The notes: generated by a model not told the origin, from the sequence alone. A stretch of 64,000 bases of DNA from Mycobacteroides chelonae (GCA_014204435.1 JACHLF010000001.1:1010889-1074888); one strand, 5' to 3'; numbered from the stretch's first letter, positions 46,139-54,178 are shown. Made by a program: numbers and translations.

Positions 46139-46728
46139 AAGCGGTAACTCGGCGCGAGAATGTTTGCGACCCGGCGGTTTTCCATGAGGCAGCCGGGGCC
46201 GTCGGGGGAGTATTTCTGCGACGCGTAATACAGCGACTGCTGGACCACGCCATAGCTGGTCTTGAACGTGATCATGCAGGACACCCACCACTGGTTGTTC
46301 CAGTCGGTCGGCTTCATGATGTTGTACTCGGCCGCACGATGTCCCTGGATGGTGGTCTCGACGCCATCGGCAGGGAGGGAAGCTTCGTAGGTGCGCCATA
46401 CAACTGCTTCGACGGCCAGCTGGTAGTTGTTGCGCGAGTCGTACCGGCAGCGCAGTCCCTCTTCGGGAGCCGGCGGGGTTTGATCGAGGCCCGCCGCAGC
46501 GATCACCGACCCGGGTATGTCGTAGCAAGGATCGAAGGGGCGGGGGTCGGTGACCGGGACGACCGGCCATTTGATCGTGGTGGTGGCTCCCGCGGTCATG
46601 GGGGCAGTGGAGAACCGAAGCTGAACCGGTGCGCTGGTGGCGTGCTCTGTAGGCGCGGTGCGCCAGACAACGGGGCCGCTCAGGGCCAGCGCCATCATGA
46701 CCATGAGAAGTCCAGCCCTTCGGGCCAT
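46135..46728 (-). CDS. Exported DUF3558-like protein
   Basis: 197 aa from ATG 46728, with GAGGTG about ten bases upstream. A signal peptide (LLMVMMALALSGPVVW) is followed by a mature domain with the DUF3558 start pattern RPFDPCYDIPGSVIAAAGLD and a paired cysteine in RCRYDS. A second pair is in VSCMITF and GPGCLMEN. No lipobox cysteine is present, so it is probably secreted or periplasmic. DUF3558 proteins are usually lipoproteins in actinobacteria. No function is known. It is divergent from the KstR-box gene. Confidence 0.75.
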   Translation of the reverse strand: MARRAGLLMVMMALALSGPVVWRTAPTEHATSAPVQLRFSTAPMTAGATTTIKWPVVPVTDPRPFDPCYDIPGSVIAAAGLDQTPPAPEEGLRCRYDSRNNYQLAVEAVVWRTYEASLPADGVETTIQGHRAAEYNIMKPTDWNNQWWVSCMITFKTSYGVVQQSLYYASQKYSPDGPGCLMENRRVANILAPSYRF

Positions 46729-46811
46729 GCCAATTCACCTCATTCTGATCGGGCGCGGTGCGCCGAAGTCTAGCTGCGTACTTCGTTGTCTTCATGCGGA
46801 ACACTGAAAAC

Positions 46812-46829
46812 ACTAGAACACGTTCTAGT
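46812..46829. promoter_or_regulatory. KstR-type operator
   Basis: ACTAGAAC-AC-GTTCTAGT is an 8-bp inverted repeat with a 2-bp spacer. It matches the KstR consensus TnnAACnnGTTnnA exactly. It lies 20-37 bases upstream of the inferred start at 46849, over the -35 region, where bound repressor would block transcription. KstR controls cholesterol-degradation genes in mycobacteria. Confidence 0.75.
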
Positions 46830-46836
46830 CCGGGAG

Positions 46837-46842
46837 TATCGT
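46837..46842 (+). promoter_or_regulatory. -10 element TATCGT for the AhpD-like gene
   Basis: TATCGT ends six bases before ATG 46849. Together with the adjoining KstR-type box it makes a repressor-controlled leaderless promoter. Confidence 0.5.
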
Positions 46843-46848
46843 GACGCC

Positions 46849-47325
46849 ATGGCACGAATTGGGAATTATGCGGACGACGATGTGGCCGGCTGGTTGATGG
46901 GCTCACCCGAGATGGCGCCCGGGTTCGCCGGATTCTCCGATGCGGTGTACAACCGCAGCAGGCTTCCGATCGGCGTGCGGGAGCTCGCGCGCATGGCGGT
47001 GGCCTTCGCGAATGAATGTTCGGTATGTCAGAACACTCGCTTCGTTCAGAGCGGGGAGTTGGACGGGGATTTCTACGCCGAAGCCGACCAGTGGCGCACC
47101 TCGCCGCGATACAGCGCTGCCGAGCGGACCGCTGCCGAGTTCGCGCATCGCTTCGCCACCGACCACGTCGGGTTGCGTGAGGACGATGAGTTCTGGGAGC
47201 GGGCACGCGAACACTTCGACGATGGGCTGCTGACCGATTTGGCACTGTCCTGCGCTTTCTGGGTGGGAAGTGGACGTGCGCTGCGGGTTCTCGACGTGGG
47301 TCAGAGTTGCAAGATAAGCCTGTAG
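46849..47325 (+). CDS. AhpD-like carboxymuconolactone-decarboxylase-family protein
   Basis: 158 aa from ATG 46849. The CMD fold is seen in GVRELARMAVAFANECSVCQ and continues NTRFVQSGELDGDFYAEADQ, with the CxxC of AhpD-type disulfide reductases in ECSVC (about residue 60). AERTAAEFAHRFATDHV is the second CMD helix. Such proteins reduce peroxiredoxins or act as lactone decarboxylases. A KstR-type operator upstream suggests the gene is part of the steroid/cholesterol regulon, though its role there is not known. The longer frame from 46786 would cross the operator and is rejected. Confidence 0.85.
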   Translation: MARIGNYADDDVAGWLMGSPEMAPGFAGFSDAVYNRSRLPIGVRELARMAVAFANECSVCQNTRFVQSGELDGDFYAEADQWRTSPRYSAAERTAAEFAHRFATDHVGLREDDEFWERAREHFDDGLLTDLALSCAFWVGSGRALRVLDVGQSCKISL

Positions 47326-47326
47326 G

Positions 47327-47332
47327 TACATT
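47327..47332 (+). promoter_or_regulatory. -10 element TACATT for the phosphoesterase-pptT-truB operon
   Basis: TACATT ends six bases before ATG 47339 and lies across the end of the preceding gene, fitting a leaderless operon message. Confidence 0.45.
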
Positions 47333-47338
47333 GGCCGG

Positions 47339-48292
47339 ATGACGCAGGAACGGGAGCCCAGGCTCTGGGCTATCAGCGACCTGCATGTCGGGCAGTCGGC
47401 CAACAAGTCCGTTCTCGAGGAACTGCATCCGGCCTCATCTGACGACTGGCTGATCGTCGCCGGTGACGTGGCCGAACGCAGTGACGACATCCGGGCGGCG
47501 CTGGATCTGTTGCGGCGCAGGTTCGCCAAGGTGATCTGGGTACCGGGGAACCATGAGCTATGGACTACGGCGCGCGATCCCATGCAGATCTTCGGGCAGT
47601 CGCGTTACGACTATCTGGTCAACATGTGCGATGAGATGGGTGTGATCACGCCCGAGCATCCGTATCCAGTGTGGGTGGAGCAGGGCGGTCCGGCGACCAT
47701 CGTGCCGATGTTTGTCTTGTACGACTACACATTTCTGCCGGAGGGAGCCAACACCAAGGCCGAGGGGCTGAAGATCGCCCGCGACCGCAACGTGGTGGCG
47801 ACCGATGAGTTCCTGCTCTCCAGTGAGCCATTCGCGACACGTGATGCCTGGTGCCGGGACCGGTTGCGGTACACCAGGAAGCGGCTGGAAGACCTGGACT
47901 GGATGATGCCGACGGTCCTGGTGAACCATTTTCCGTTGGTGCGCGAACCTTGCGACGCCTTGTTCTATCCCGAGTTCTCGCTGTGGTGTGGGACCACCGA
48001 GACCGCGGACTGGCATACCCGGTACAACGCGGTGTGCTCGGTCTATGGCCATCTGCACATCCCGCGGACCGCCTGGTATGACGATGTCCGGTTCGAGGAG
48101 GTGTCGGTTGGTTACCCCCGGGAATGGGCGCAGCGCAAGCCATATTCGTGGCTTCGGCAGATACTCCCCGCCCCGCACTATCCGCCCGGCTACCTCAATG
48201 AGTTCGGTGGTCATTTCGAGATCACCGAACAGATGAGGTTGGCGGCCAAGCGATTCCGTGAACGGCTTGCCAAGGAGCGTGCCAGTGACTGA
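47339..48292 (+). CDS. Calcineurin-like metallophosphoesterase (Rv2795c-like)
   Basis: 317 aa from ATG 47339. The five metallophosphoesterase motifs are visible: AISDLHVGQS (D and H), VAGDVAE (GD), PGNHELW (GNH), VNHFPLV (H) and YGHLHIPRT (GHxH). The metal site is therefore complete. The substrate is unknown. In M. tuberculosis the same gene precedes pptT, and mutations in the homologue Rv2795c affect sensitivity to PptT inhibition because it acts as a phosphopantetheine hydrolase (PptH). It overlaps pptT by 8 nt, which supports that link. Confidence 0.9.
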   Translation: MTQEREPRLWAISDLHVGQSANKSVLEELHPASSDDWLIVAGDVAERSDDIRAALDLLRRRFAKVIWVPGNHELWTTARDPMQIFGQSRYDYLVNMCDEMGVITPEHPYPVWVEQGGPATIVPMFVLYDYTFLPEGANTKAEGLKIARDRNVVATDEFLLSSEPFATRDAWCRDRLRYTRKRLEDLDWMMPTVLVNHFPLVREPCDALFYPEFSLWCGTTETADWHTRYNAVCSVYGHLHIPRTAWYDDVRFEEVSVGYPREWAQRKPYSWLRQILPAPHYPPGYLNEFGGHFEITEQMRLAAKRFRERLAKERASD

Positions 48293-48938
48293 CCAGTTGA
48301 TCGCCTCGGTGGTTCCCGATGTGCTGTCGTCGGCCGAACTGTACGAGGATCCTCCGGGTTTGGTGCCGCTGCCCGAAGAAGAGCCGCTGATCGCCAAGTC
48401 GGTGGCCAAGCGGCGCAACGAATTCATCACCGTGCGGTACTGCGCGCGCCAGGCACTGTCCGTCATCGGCGTTCCCGAAGTCCCGATCCTCAAGGGGGAC
48501 AAGGGCCAGCCGCTGTGGCCCAAGGGGGTGGTGGGCAGCATGACACATACCGAGGGTTTCCGCGGCGCCGTGGTGGGGCGCGTGGGGGAGATGCGCTCGG
48601 TGGGTATCGACGCCGAACCGCACGACGTGCTGCCCAACGGTGTGCTCAAGTCGATCACCTTGCCGGTCGAGCGCGACGAGCTGGCCGCACTGCCCGAAGG
48701 TACGCACTGGGACCGACTGCTTTTCTGTGCCAAGGAGACTACGTACAAAGCGTGGTTCCCGCTGACCACCCGCTGGCTTGGCTTCGAGGACGCCCACATC
48801 ACCTTGGACCCGGACGGTACGTTCACATCGCGAATCCTGGTCGACGGCAAGGCCAATGATGGCAGCGTGCTGTCGACCTTCGATGGGCGATGGATTATCG
48901 ATAAGGGTCTGATCTTGACCGCGATCGTGGTGCCGTGA
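48285..48938 (+). CDS. pptT: 4'-phosphopantetheinyl transferase PptT
   Basis: 217 aa from GTG 48285. Attaches phosphopantetheine to carrier domains of polyketide synthases and nonribosomal peptide synthetases, and to some ACPs; it is essential for mycolic acids, PDIM-type lipids and siderophores. The magnesium-binding motif is in [10 protein letters not shown], and [15 protein letters not shown] carries the WxxKE-type motif. [10 protein letters not shown] is at the C-terminus. It is coupled upstream to the phosphoesterase and downstream to truB (4-nt GTGA overlap). Confidence 0.93.
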   Translation: MTDQLIASVVPDVLSSAELYEDPPGLVPLPEEEPLIAKSVAKRRNEFITVRYCARQALSVIGVPEVPILKGDKGQPLWPKGVVGSMTHTEGFRGAVVGRVGEMRSVGIDAEPHDVLPNGVLKSITLPVERDELAALPEGTHWDRLLFCAKETTYKAWFPLTTRWLGFEDAHITLDPDGTFTSRILVDGKANDGSVLSTFDGRWIIDKGLILTAIVVP

Positions 48939-49828
48939 CCGATCCGCTGAGCCGTGCGGGACTGGTGATCGTCGACAAGCCTGCAGGGATGACGAGTCAT
49001 GACGTGGTATCACGTTGTCGCAGGCTGTTTTCCACCCGCAAGGTGGGGCATGCGGGGACACTCGATCCGATGGCCACCGGGGTGCTGGTGATCGGCATCG
49101 AGCGGGCCACCAAGATCATGGGACTGCTGACGTTGACCACCAAGTCGTACGCGGCGACCATCCGGTTGGGGCAGAGCACCAGCACCGATGACGCCGAAGG
49201 TGAGGTGCTGCAAACGATCTCGGCTTCCCACCTGACTGATGCCGATGTTGAGACGGCAGTGGCCGCGCTTCGCGGAGATATCGAGCAGGTGCCGTCCTCG
49301 GTGAGCGCGATCAAGGTGGACGGACAGCGTGCGTACAAGCTGGCTCGGGAAGGGCAATCGGTCGAGCTGGCCGCGCGGCCCGTGCGTATCTCGCGATTCG
49401 AGGTTTTGGCGGTGCGGCGTCTGGACGGTTTTGTCGATGTGGACGTGGAGGTGGACTGTTCGTCGGGGACGTACATCCGGGCGTTGGCGCGCGACGCGGG
49501 CGCCGCATTGGGCATCGGTGGTCATTTGACCGCTTTGCGGCGCACCAGGGTTGGCGATTTCGGGCTGGATAGGGCACGGACGCTTGATGAGCTGACCGAT
49601 GATGCGACGCTCTCGCTTGATCTTGACACTGCGTGCCGGAAGGGATTTCCCCGACGGGATCTCGATGCGGCTGAGGTCGATTCAGTGCGCAATGGGCGGC
49701 CGTTGGCGGCGGCTGGTATCGATGGTACCTACGCGGCAGTGGATGCCGACGATCGCGTCATCGCGCTGTTGGCGGACAAGGGTCCTCGCACGACATCCGT
49801 CGTGGTGTTGCGCCCGGCGAATCTGTAA
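48935..49828 (+). CDS. truB: tRNA pseudouridine-55 synthase
   Basis: 297 aa from GTG 48935. Makes pseudouridine 55 in the T-loop of tRNAs. The catalytic aspartate is in [19 protein letters not shown] (about residue 45). [20 protein letters not shown], the [21 protein letters not shown] region and [19 protein letters not shown] are TruB motifs. The PUA-like C-terminus is present. It is co-transcribed with pptT, as in M. tuberculosis (Rv2793c). Confidence 0.95.
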   Translation: MTDPLSRAGLVIVDKPAGMTSHDVVSRCRRLFSTRKVGHAGTLDPMATGVLVIGIERATKIMGLLTLTTKSYAATIRLGQSTSTDDAEGEVLQTISASHLTDADVETAVAALRGDIEQVPSSVSAIKVDGQRAYKLAREGQSVELAARPVRISRFEVLAVRRLDGFVDVDVEVDCSSGTYIRALARDAGAALGIGGHLTALRRTRVGDFGLDRARTLDELTDDATLSLDLDTACRKGFPRRDLDAAEVDSVRNGRPLAAAGIDGTYAAVDADDRVIALLADKGPRTTSVVVLRPANL

Positions 49829-49831
49829 CGA

Positions 49832-49960
49832 TCACCCGAAAACATCTTTGTGCCGCCACCGGTCGGGCTCGCTGAACCACGAGCCGAACCTGGCAGCGTT
49901 TAGCACCCTGAGTTCTGTCATATCGATGTTGTAACGCACGTAGAGCGCGGCGAGTTCAGC
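49832..49960 (-). pseudogene. Truncated paralogue of the adjacent unknown domain
   Basis: Directly after the stop of the 50364-49960 gene, in another frame, 42 codons encode a peptide starting AELAALYVRYNIDMTELRVL and ending with a GSWFSEPDRWRHKDVFG-like stretch before TGA. This parallels ALSEFIALYRRYHVDPAEL and GSWFSSPDSFWHKAIFD of the complete gene. Both ends are missing. It is a degenerate partial duplicate, likely left by recombination between paralogous cassettes. No start codon or ribosome binding site belongs to it. Confidence 0.75.
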
Positions 49961-50364
49961 TAGACGACGGGAACTTTGTCCAACCTTTCGAAGAAGGCGT
50001 CTTCGTCGAAACTCGAGTAGTAGCGGGCGCCGGTGGCCTTGACAATCACATGATCAGGAATCTCGATCACGCCTGCGTCCGCAGGCCAGACGTTCGTATG
50101 TGTGCCGACTGTCGGTTCGATGCTCCAGACGTGCTCACCCGAGAACAGTGGGCCCTTCCGGCGCTCCTCGGCTGGTGGTGGGCGGTCGAAAATTGCCTTA
50201 TGCCAGAAGCTATCCGGTGAGCTGAACCAAGAACCCAGGCGATGGTCTGCGAAGACTTGCAATTCTGCCGGATCTACGTGATACCTGCGATAAAGGGCGA
50301 TAAATTCAGATAGTGCGTTTTCATCAATAGCAGAACGGTTGAGCACTATCTTCGACCAGCTCAC
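49960..50364 (-). CDS. Unknown cytosolic protein, possible toxin or immunity domain of an ESX locus
   Basis: 134 aa from GTG 50364; the true start is uncertain. The N-terminus overlaps, out of frame, the end of a WXG100-like remnant. Sequence landmarks are a tyrosine-rich helix (EFIALYRRYHVDPAELQVF), GSWFSSPDSFWHKAIFD, GEHVWSIEP, and a C-terminal VIVKATGARYYSSF. I recognise no family. A truncated copy follows immediately downstream, as in cassette arrays of polymorphic toxins and immunity proteins. It could be the detached C-terminal toxin domain of a WXG100 effector or an immunity protein. Base use is slightly lower in GC than its neighbours. Confidence 0.5.
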   Translation of the reverse strand: MSWSKIVLNRSAIDENALSEFIALYRRYHVDPAELQVFADHRLGSWFSSPDSFWHKAIFDRPPPAEERRKGPLFSGEHVWSIEPTVGTHTNVWPADAGVIEIPDHVIVKATGARYYSSFDEDAFFERLDKVPVV

Positions 50365-50572
50365 GTGCCGCGTCTATCCATTGTTGGTGCGCTTCGGAGT
50401 AGGCAGTGGAGGCGGCGCCTGTCCACTGTCCGCTCTGCACCAGCTTCTGCACACGAGTCTCCAGCTGATCCAGATTCTCGGTGACAAACTCCTTGAAGCC
50501 GCGTGCGCGCGCGGTGACCTGATCAATGTGATCGAGATCGAAGGAGAATTCCGACTAGGAATGAGCGGGCAT
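50324..50572 (-). pseudogene. Second WXG100 (EsxA/B-like) gene, interrupted by a nonsense codon
   Basis: From ATG 50572 the frame reads MPAHS, then TAG at 50555-50557, then continues SEFSFDLDHIDQVTARARGF and so on. A clear WXG motif is in VQSGQWTGAASTAYSEAHQQ. A TAC-to-TAG change would explain the stop, since tyrosine fits there. The C-terminal half diverges after the WIDAAREL helix and ends QPFCY at TGA 50324-50326, overlapping the next gene in a different frame. At about 82 codons it is shorter than WXG100 proteins (95-100 aa). No intact start lies after the stop. Confidence 0.75.
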
Positions 50573-50575
50573 TTC

Positions 50576-50862
50576 TCAGTCCCTCTGCGTCGAGTGGATG
50601 GACGACGCTGTCGAGATCTCCAGAGTGGAAGCGATATCGGTCAGTGCGTCCCTACCTTCGTTGCACCGTCCTGCATTTCGTCCCAGCCAGACCGGTATGC
50701 GTCCGCAGCGCTGCCCTTCCACACGCCGAACAACGCCTGAACCTCACGATCCAACGAAGCCGACCCCGCTCGCATCTGGTCCGCGAGGCCGGCGGCGAAC
50801 TTACTGAGCGCACTGACTTCGTCGATTACCACCTGTAGTGGTGCATCACCGGCTGATGTCAT
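50576..50862 (-). pseudogene. First WXG100 (Esx-like) gene, frameshifted
   Basis: From ATG 50862, with GAGGAC upstream, the frame encodes MTSAGDAPLQVVIDEVSALS through a helical region to the WXG motif in ALFGVWKGSAADAYRSGWDE. Reading then ends prematurely after ATKVGTH at 50641. Adding one T after GTA (near 50652) restores the conserved helix: V-W-DALTDIASTLEISTASSI, with the natural stop at 50576. So a single-base deletion truncates the second helix of a 95-residue WXG100 protein. Together with the following gene it forms an Esx pair. A sequencing error would be the alternative. Confidence 0.78.
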
Positions 50863-50969
50863 TACCCCGTCCTCTCTAGATTCGATGCGGTTTTTTTCAA
50901 GATTAGACGCGGTTAGTCGCGATTCGGTTCCCATCTTTTTTCGGGATGTTCGGGCCGGGTAGCCCCCGT

Positions 50970-51536
50970 TCAGGCGCGGATCCATTGGCTGGGCGGGTGT
51001 AAGTCCCTGGGCATCCACATCAGCGGCTGCCGGTCAGCGAAATGCGGATCGAGCTCGGGATTCCCGGGGAAGCGGCCCTCGCCGTCCGGCCACAGGATCT
51101 GCAGGTACCGCACATTGTTGGTCCGGTTGAACCACAGCCCGAACCCGAATTCTTGGTGATACCAACTTGGATCGATGGGAGAGAGCTTGACCTGGTAGTC
51201 GTCCACCGCGGGCAGGGCGAGCACATCACCGAACGTCTCGCCGACCTGCAGAACCCGGCCCTCCTGGGCCTGCTTGGCAACGGCGTTGAGGGCGCGCTGC
51301 ATCATCGTGATGTCGTTGACGCCATAGATCGCCAGCTCGGGCAGGCGCATGGTGTGCCATAGCCCCACGGTGTAGGCGAACGGCGGGCTCTCTTCCGAGG
51401 ATGTCGGCCCGATTCCCAGCGCGCTCCAACCGTATTCGGTGACGCTGCCGATGATGTCGCGATCACTGTCGTTGTAGTCGGTGCGATCGCCGTAGTCGAC
51501 GCACAGTAGGCACTCACACGCCGTGTGGTCGGCCAT
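50970..51536 (-). CDS. DUF4262 protein
   Basis: 188 aa from ATG 51536; a start further upstream at 51599 would overlap mntR. The N-terminus CECLLCVDYGDRTDYND has a CxxC-like pair. The DUF4262 core follows: TEYGWSALGIGPTSSEESPP, FAYTVGLWHTMRLPELAIYG, and QVKLSPIDPSWYHQEFGFGL. The catalytic nature is unknown; many DUF4262 proteins are found near toxin or defence genes. It ends 107 bp before the WXG100 pair. The AT-richer spacer at 50880-50960 contains two poly-T runs and no gene. Confidence 0.8.
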   Translation of the reverse strand: MADHTACECLLCVDYGDRTDYNDSDRDIIGSVTEYGWSALGIGPTSSEESPPFAYTVGLWHTMRLPELAIYGVNDITMMQRALNAVAKQAQEGRVLQVGETFGDVLALPAVDDYQVKLSPIDPSWYHQEFGFGLWFNRTNNVRYLQILWPDGEGRFPGNPELDPHFADRQPLMWMPRDLHPPSQWIRA

Positions 51537-51537
51537 T

Positions 51538-52251
51538 TCAGTCCAGTACGATCCAAATCGATTGCGCCGCTGGATTTCCCAGTTCGAGCTTCTTCTCACC
51601 GCCGGTGTCGTCGATCGACACCGAGATGGTTCCGGCGAAGTCGCGCCGCTCGTCGACCGTCACACGCGCGTCCAGTGCCACGCCCACGGTGTCGAAGTAG
51701 CGCAGCATCTCCGGATCGGAATCCGAGATTCGGGCGACCACGCCGGTATCGCCGTTGGCGCAGTCCGACAGTTGGCGTGCCGGAGGAGTGGGGACCTGTC
51801 CGTCGGGGCCCGGAATGGGATCACCGTGCGGGTCGCGCTGGGGGTGGCCGAGCTTGGCGTCGATCTTGGACAACAGCAGATCCGAGACCGCGTGCTCAAG
51901 TACCTCGGCCTCGTCATGCACTTCGTCCCAGCCGTAGCCGAGCTCGTTGACCAGATAGGTCTCCAGCAGCCGGTGGCGGCGGACCATCAGTACGGCCGCC
52001 TTGCGGCCCTGGTCGGTCAACGTCACCGCGCCGTACTTCTCGTGATCTACCAGACCCTGGTCGGCCAGCTTGCGGATCGACTCGGAAGCGGTGCTCGCCG
52101 ACACGCCCATGCGCTCCGCCAACATTTTGGTGCTTACCTTTTCGTGCGACCACTCCTGCGCGGTCCAGATGACCTTGAGGTAGTCCTGGGCGACCGTCGT
52201 CAGATCGGTGTCGGCGGATCCGGCGGGGCGGTCGGATCGAGTGGGGCTCAC
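51538..52251 (-). CDS. mntR: Manganese-responsive DtxR-family regulator MntR
   Basis: 237 aa from GTG 52251. An N-terminal winged helix (LTTVAQDYLKVIWTAQEWSH, MGVSASTASESIRKLADQGL), a dimerisation domain with metal-ligand region DEVHDEAEVLEHAVSDLLLS, and a C-terminal SH3-like (FeoA) domain are present. It matches the SirR/MntR of M. tuberculosis (Rv2788, 230 aa), which represses manganese importers. The DUF4262 gene starts one base after its stop. TAGGCT seven bases before GTG suggests a leaderless mRNA. A longer start would run into the operator-like region. Confidence 0.92.
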   Translation of the reverse strand: MSPTRSDRPAGSADTDLTTVAQDYLKVIWTAQEWSHEKVSTKMLAERMGVSASTASESIRKLADQGLVDHEKYGAVTLTDQGRKAAVLMVRRHRLLETYLVNELGYGWDEVHDEAEVLEHAVSDLLLSKIDAKLGHPQRDPHGDPIPGPDGQVPTPPARQLSDCANGDTGVVARISDSDPEMLRYFDTVGVALDARVTVDERRDFAGTISVSIDDTGGEKKLELGNPAAQSIWIVLD

Positions 52252-52328
52252 GAAGGTAAGCCTAGTCAGGGAGCGAAGTGTGAAAGCCAAGTCGGCCTTC
52301 TGCGGCCTTCCGAAGTAGGCTTTAGGCC
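52252..52328. promoter_or_regulatory. Divergent mntR/ribF promoter region with two leaderless -10 elements
   Basis: TAGGCT lies seven bases before the mntR GTG (complement of 52259-52264), and an identical TAGGCT lies seven bases before the ribF GTG (52316-52321). GAAGGTAAGCCTAGTCAGG at 52252-52270 partly resembles an IdeR/MntR-type dyad (half-site good, other half poor), so metal control of mntR is possible but weakly supported. Confidence 0.5.
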
Positions 52329-53291
52329 GTGCAACGCTGGCGCGGGCAAGACGAAATCCCGTCCGACTGGGGTCGGTGCGTGCTGACGATTGGTGTGTTC
52401 GACGGTGTACACCGAGGTCACGCCGAACTCATCGGACGTGCCGTGAAGGCCGCACGCGAACTCAACCTCAAGAGCGTCCTGATGACGTTCGACCCCCATC
52501 CTATGGAAGTGGTGTTCCCCGGAACCCATCCGGCCCAGCTCACGACCCTGACCAGGCGTGCCGAGCTGGCCGAGGAGCTGGGTGTCGATGTCTTCCTGGT
52601 GGTGCCCTTCACTCCCGAGTTCATGAAGCTCTCGCCCGAGCGCTATGTGCACGAGCTGCTGGTCGAGCGCCTGCACGTAGCCGAGGTGGTGGTGGGGGAG
52701 AACTTCACCTTCGGCAAGAAGGCCGCGGGGAACGTCCACATGCTCAAGAAGGCCGGCGAGCGTTTTGGCTTCAAGGTCGACGCCGTCACCCTCGTCACCG
52801 AGCACACCGTCACGTTCTCCTCGACATACATCAGGTCCTGCGTCGATGCCGGCGACATGGTGGCGGCCACCGAGGCCCTCGGGCGTTCGCACCGGGTTGA
52901 AGGCGTAGTCGTGCGTGGTGATGGTCGCGGCCGGGAACTGGGCTTTCCGACCGCCAACGTGGCGCCCCCGATGTTCTCGGCCATCCCCGCCGATGGGGTG
53001 TACGCGGCCTGGTTCACACTGCTCGGACACGGTCCGACGATGGGTACCGTCGTTCCCGGTGAGCGATATCAGGCGGCGGTCTCGGTGGGGAGCAACCCGA
53101 CGTTCTCGGGTAAGGCCCGGACCGTCGAGGCGTTCATCCTGGATACCACGGCGGATCTGTATGGTCAGCACGTTGCCGTCGATTTCGTCGCGCGGGTCCG
53201 CAGCATGGAGAAGTTCAACTCGATCGACGATTTGGTCGTCGAAATGGGAAAGGACGCCGAGAAGACCCGCACGATTTTGGCTCGCGGCTGA
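52329..53291 (+). CDS. ribF: Bifunctional riboflavin kinase / FAD synthetase
   Basis: 320 aa from GTG 52329. The N-terminal FMN adenylyltransferase has the nucleotidyl-transferase signature TIGVFDGVHRGHAELIGRAV, then TFDPHPMEVVFPG and VVGENFTFGKKAAGN. The C-terminal riboflavin kinase has GRGRELGFPTANVAPP with PTAN and the conserved AAVSVGSNPTF. It makes FMN then FAD. The product supplies the many flavoenzymes of this window. It is divergent from mntR and followed after 93 bp by rpsO. Confidence 0.95.
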   Translation: MQRWRGQDEIPSDWGRCVLTIGVFDGVHRGHAELIGRAVKAARELNLKSVLMTFDPHPMEVVFPGTHPAQLTTLTRRAELAEELGVDVFLVVPFTPEFMKLSPERYVHELLVERLHVAEVVVGENFTFGKKAAGNVHMLKKAGERFGFKVDAVTLVTEHTVTFSSTYIRSCVDAGDMVAATEALGRSHRVEGVVVRGDGRGRELGFPTANVAPPMFSAIPADGVYAAWFTLLGHGPTMGTVVPGERYQAAVSVGSNPTFSGKARTVEAFILDTTADLYGQHVAVDFVARVRSMEKFNSIDDLVVEMGKDAEKTRTILARG

Positions 53292-53384
53292 CCCACAGCT
53301 AGACTGCCTCCTCGGCGTGAGCTGCAGTTCGCGGTGGCCCGCCAGAGATATTCGACGCGAACCCCAGTGATGGAGAAGCTTGCC

Positions 53385-53654
53385 GTGGCATTGACTACCG
53401 AGCAGAAGAAAGAAATCCTCGCCCAGTACGGGCTGCACGAGACCGACACCGGTTCCCCCGAGGCGCAGGTCGCGATGCTGACCAAGCGCATTGTCGATCT
53501 GACCGAGCACCTCAAGGCTCACAAGCACGACCACCACAGCCGTCGTGGTCTGCTGCTGCTGGTCGGCCGTCGTCGTCGGCTGCTTAAGTACGTCGCCAAG
53601 GTTGACGTCGAGCGCTACCGCTCGCTGATCGAGCGCCTGGGTCTGCGCCGCTGA
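53385..53654 (+). CDS. rpsO: 30S ribosomal protein S15
   Basis: 89 aa from GTG 53385, the standard length. S15 binds the central domain of 16S rRNA. The signature [40 protein letters not shown] and [17 protein letters not shown] is complete. A longer frame from 53334 is not conserved. Arrangement rpsO-lppU-pnp matches M. tuberculosis. Confidence 0.97.
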   Translation: MALTTEQKKEILAQYGLHETDTGSPEAQVAMLTKRIVDLTEHLKAHKHDHHSRRGLLLLVGRRRRLLKYVAKVDVERYRSLIERLGLRR

Positions 53655-53656
53655 CT

Positions 53657-54178
53657 TTGGCTGCCCCTCGATCGGGTCACCCTGCACACTCAGCTGCGAT
53701 ATCCATCGTCCTTCTTGTTGTCGGTGGGGCGGCACTGTTGGCATGTTCGACAGCCACCGCCACCGATGACTTGGTCGTCGGCGACTGCGTGAATCTCAGT
53801 GGTACGGATCAGCAGGCCACGATGGTCAAGGAACCGTGCGGCAGCCCCACATCCAATTTCAAGATCTTCGCCAAGGCTGCGACGGACGCCGACTGTCCGC
53901 GCGATGCCGATTCGTCGTACTACGCCAAGCGTGGATTCGGGCGCAAGAGCCAGGCGCTGTGTCTGGACATCGACTGGGTCGTGGGTAGTTGCATGGACGT
54001 CCCGGGCAAGTGGGACGGCGATCCGGTACGGGTTGACTGCAACGACCGCAGTGCCCAGGACAAGAAGCGCGTTACCCAGGTGCTGCAGGACGTGTCGACC
54101 GTCGACGACTGTCTCACCGGACTTGGCTACCCCTACGTGGACCGCAACTTCACCGTGTGTGTGGAGGAACTGCCCTGA
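53657..54178 (+). CDS. lppU: Lipoprotein LppU
   Basis: 173 aa from TTG 53657, three bases after rpsO. A signal peptide (ISIVLLVVGGAALLACS) carries the lipobox ALLAC. The mature domain has six further cysteines (VGDCVNL, EPCGS, DADCPRDAD, ALCLDI, GSCMDV, VDCNDR and later) that probably form disulfides. In M. tuberculosis LppU (Rv2784c) lies at the same place between rpsO and the PNPase gene. Its function is unknown. An internal start is unlikely because it would lose the signal. Confidence 0.87.
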   Translation: MAAPRSGHPAHSAAISIVLLVVGGAALLACSTATATDDLVVGDCVNLSGTDQQATMVKEPCGSPTSNFKIFAKAATDADCPRDADSSYYAKRGFGRKSQALCLDIDWVVGSCMDVPGKWDGDPVRVDCNDRSAQDKKRVTQVLQDVSTVDDCLTGLGYPYVDRNFTVCVEELP

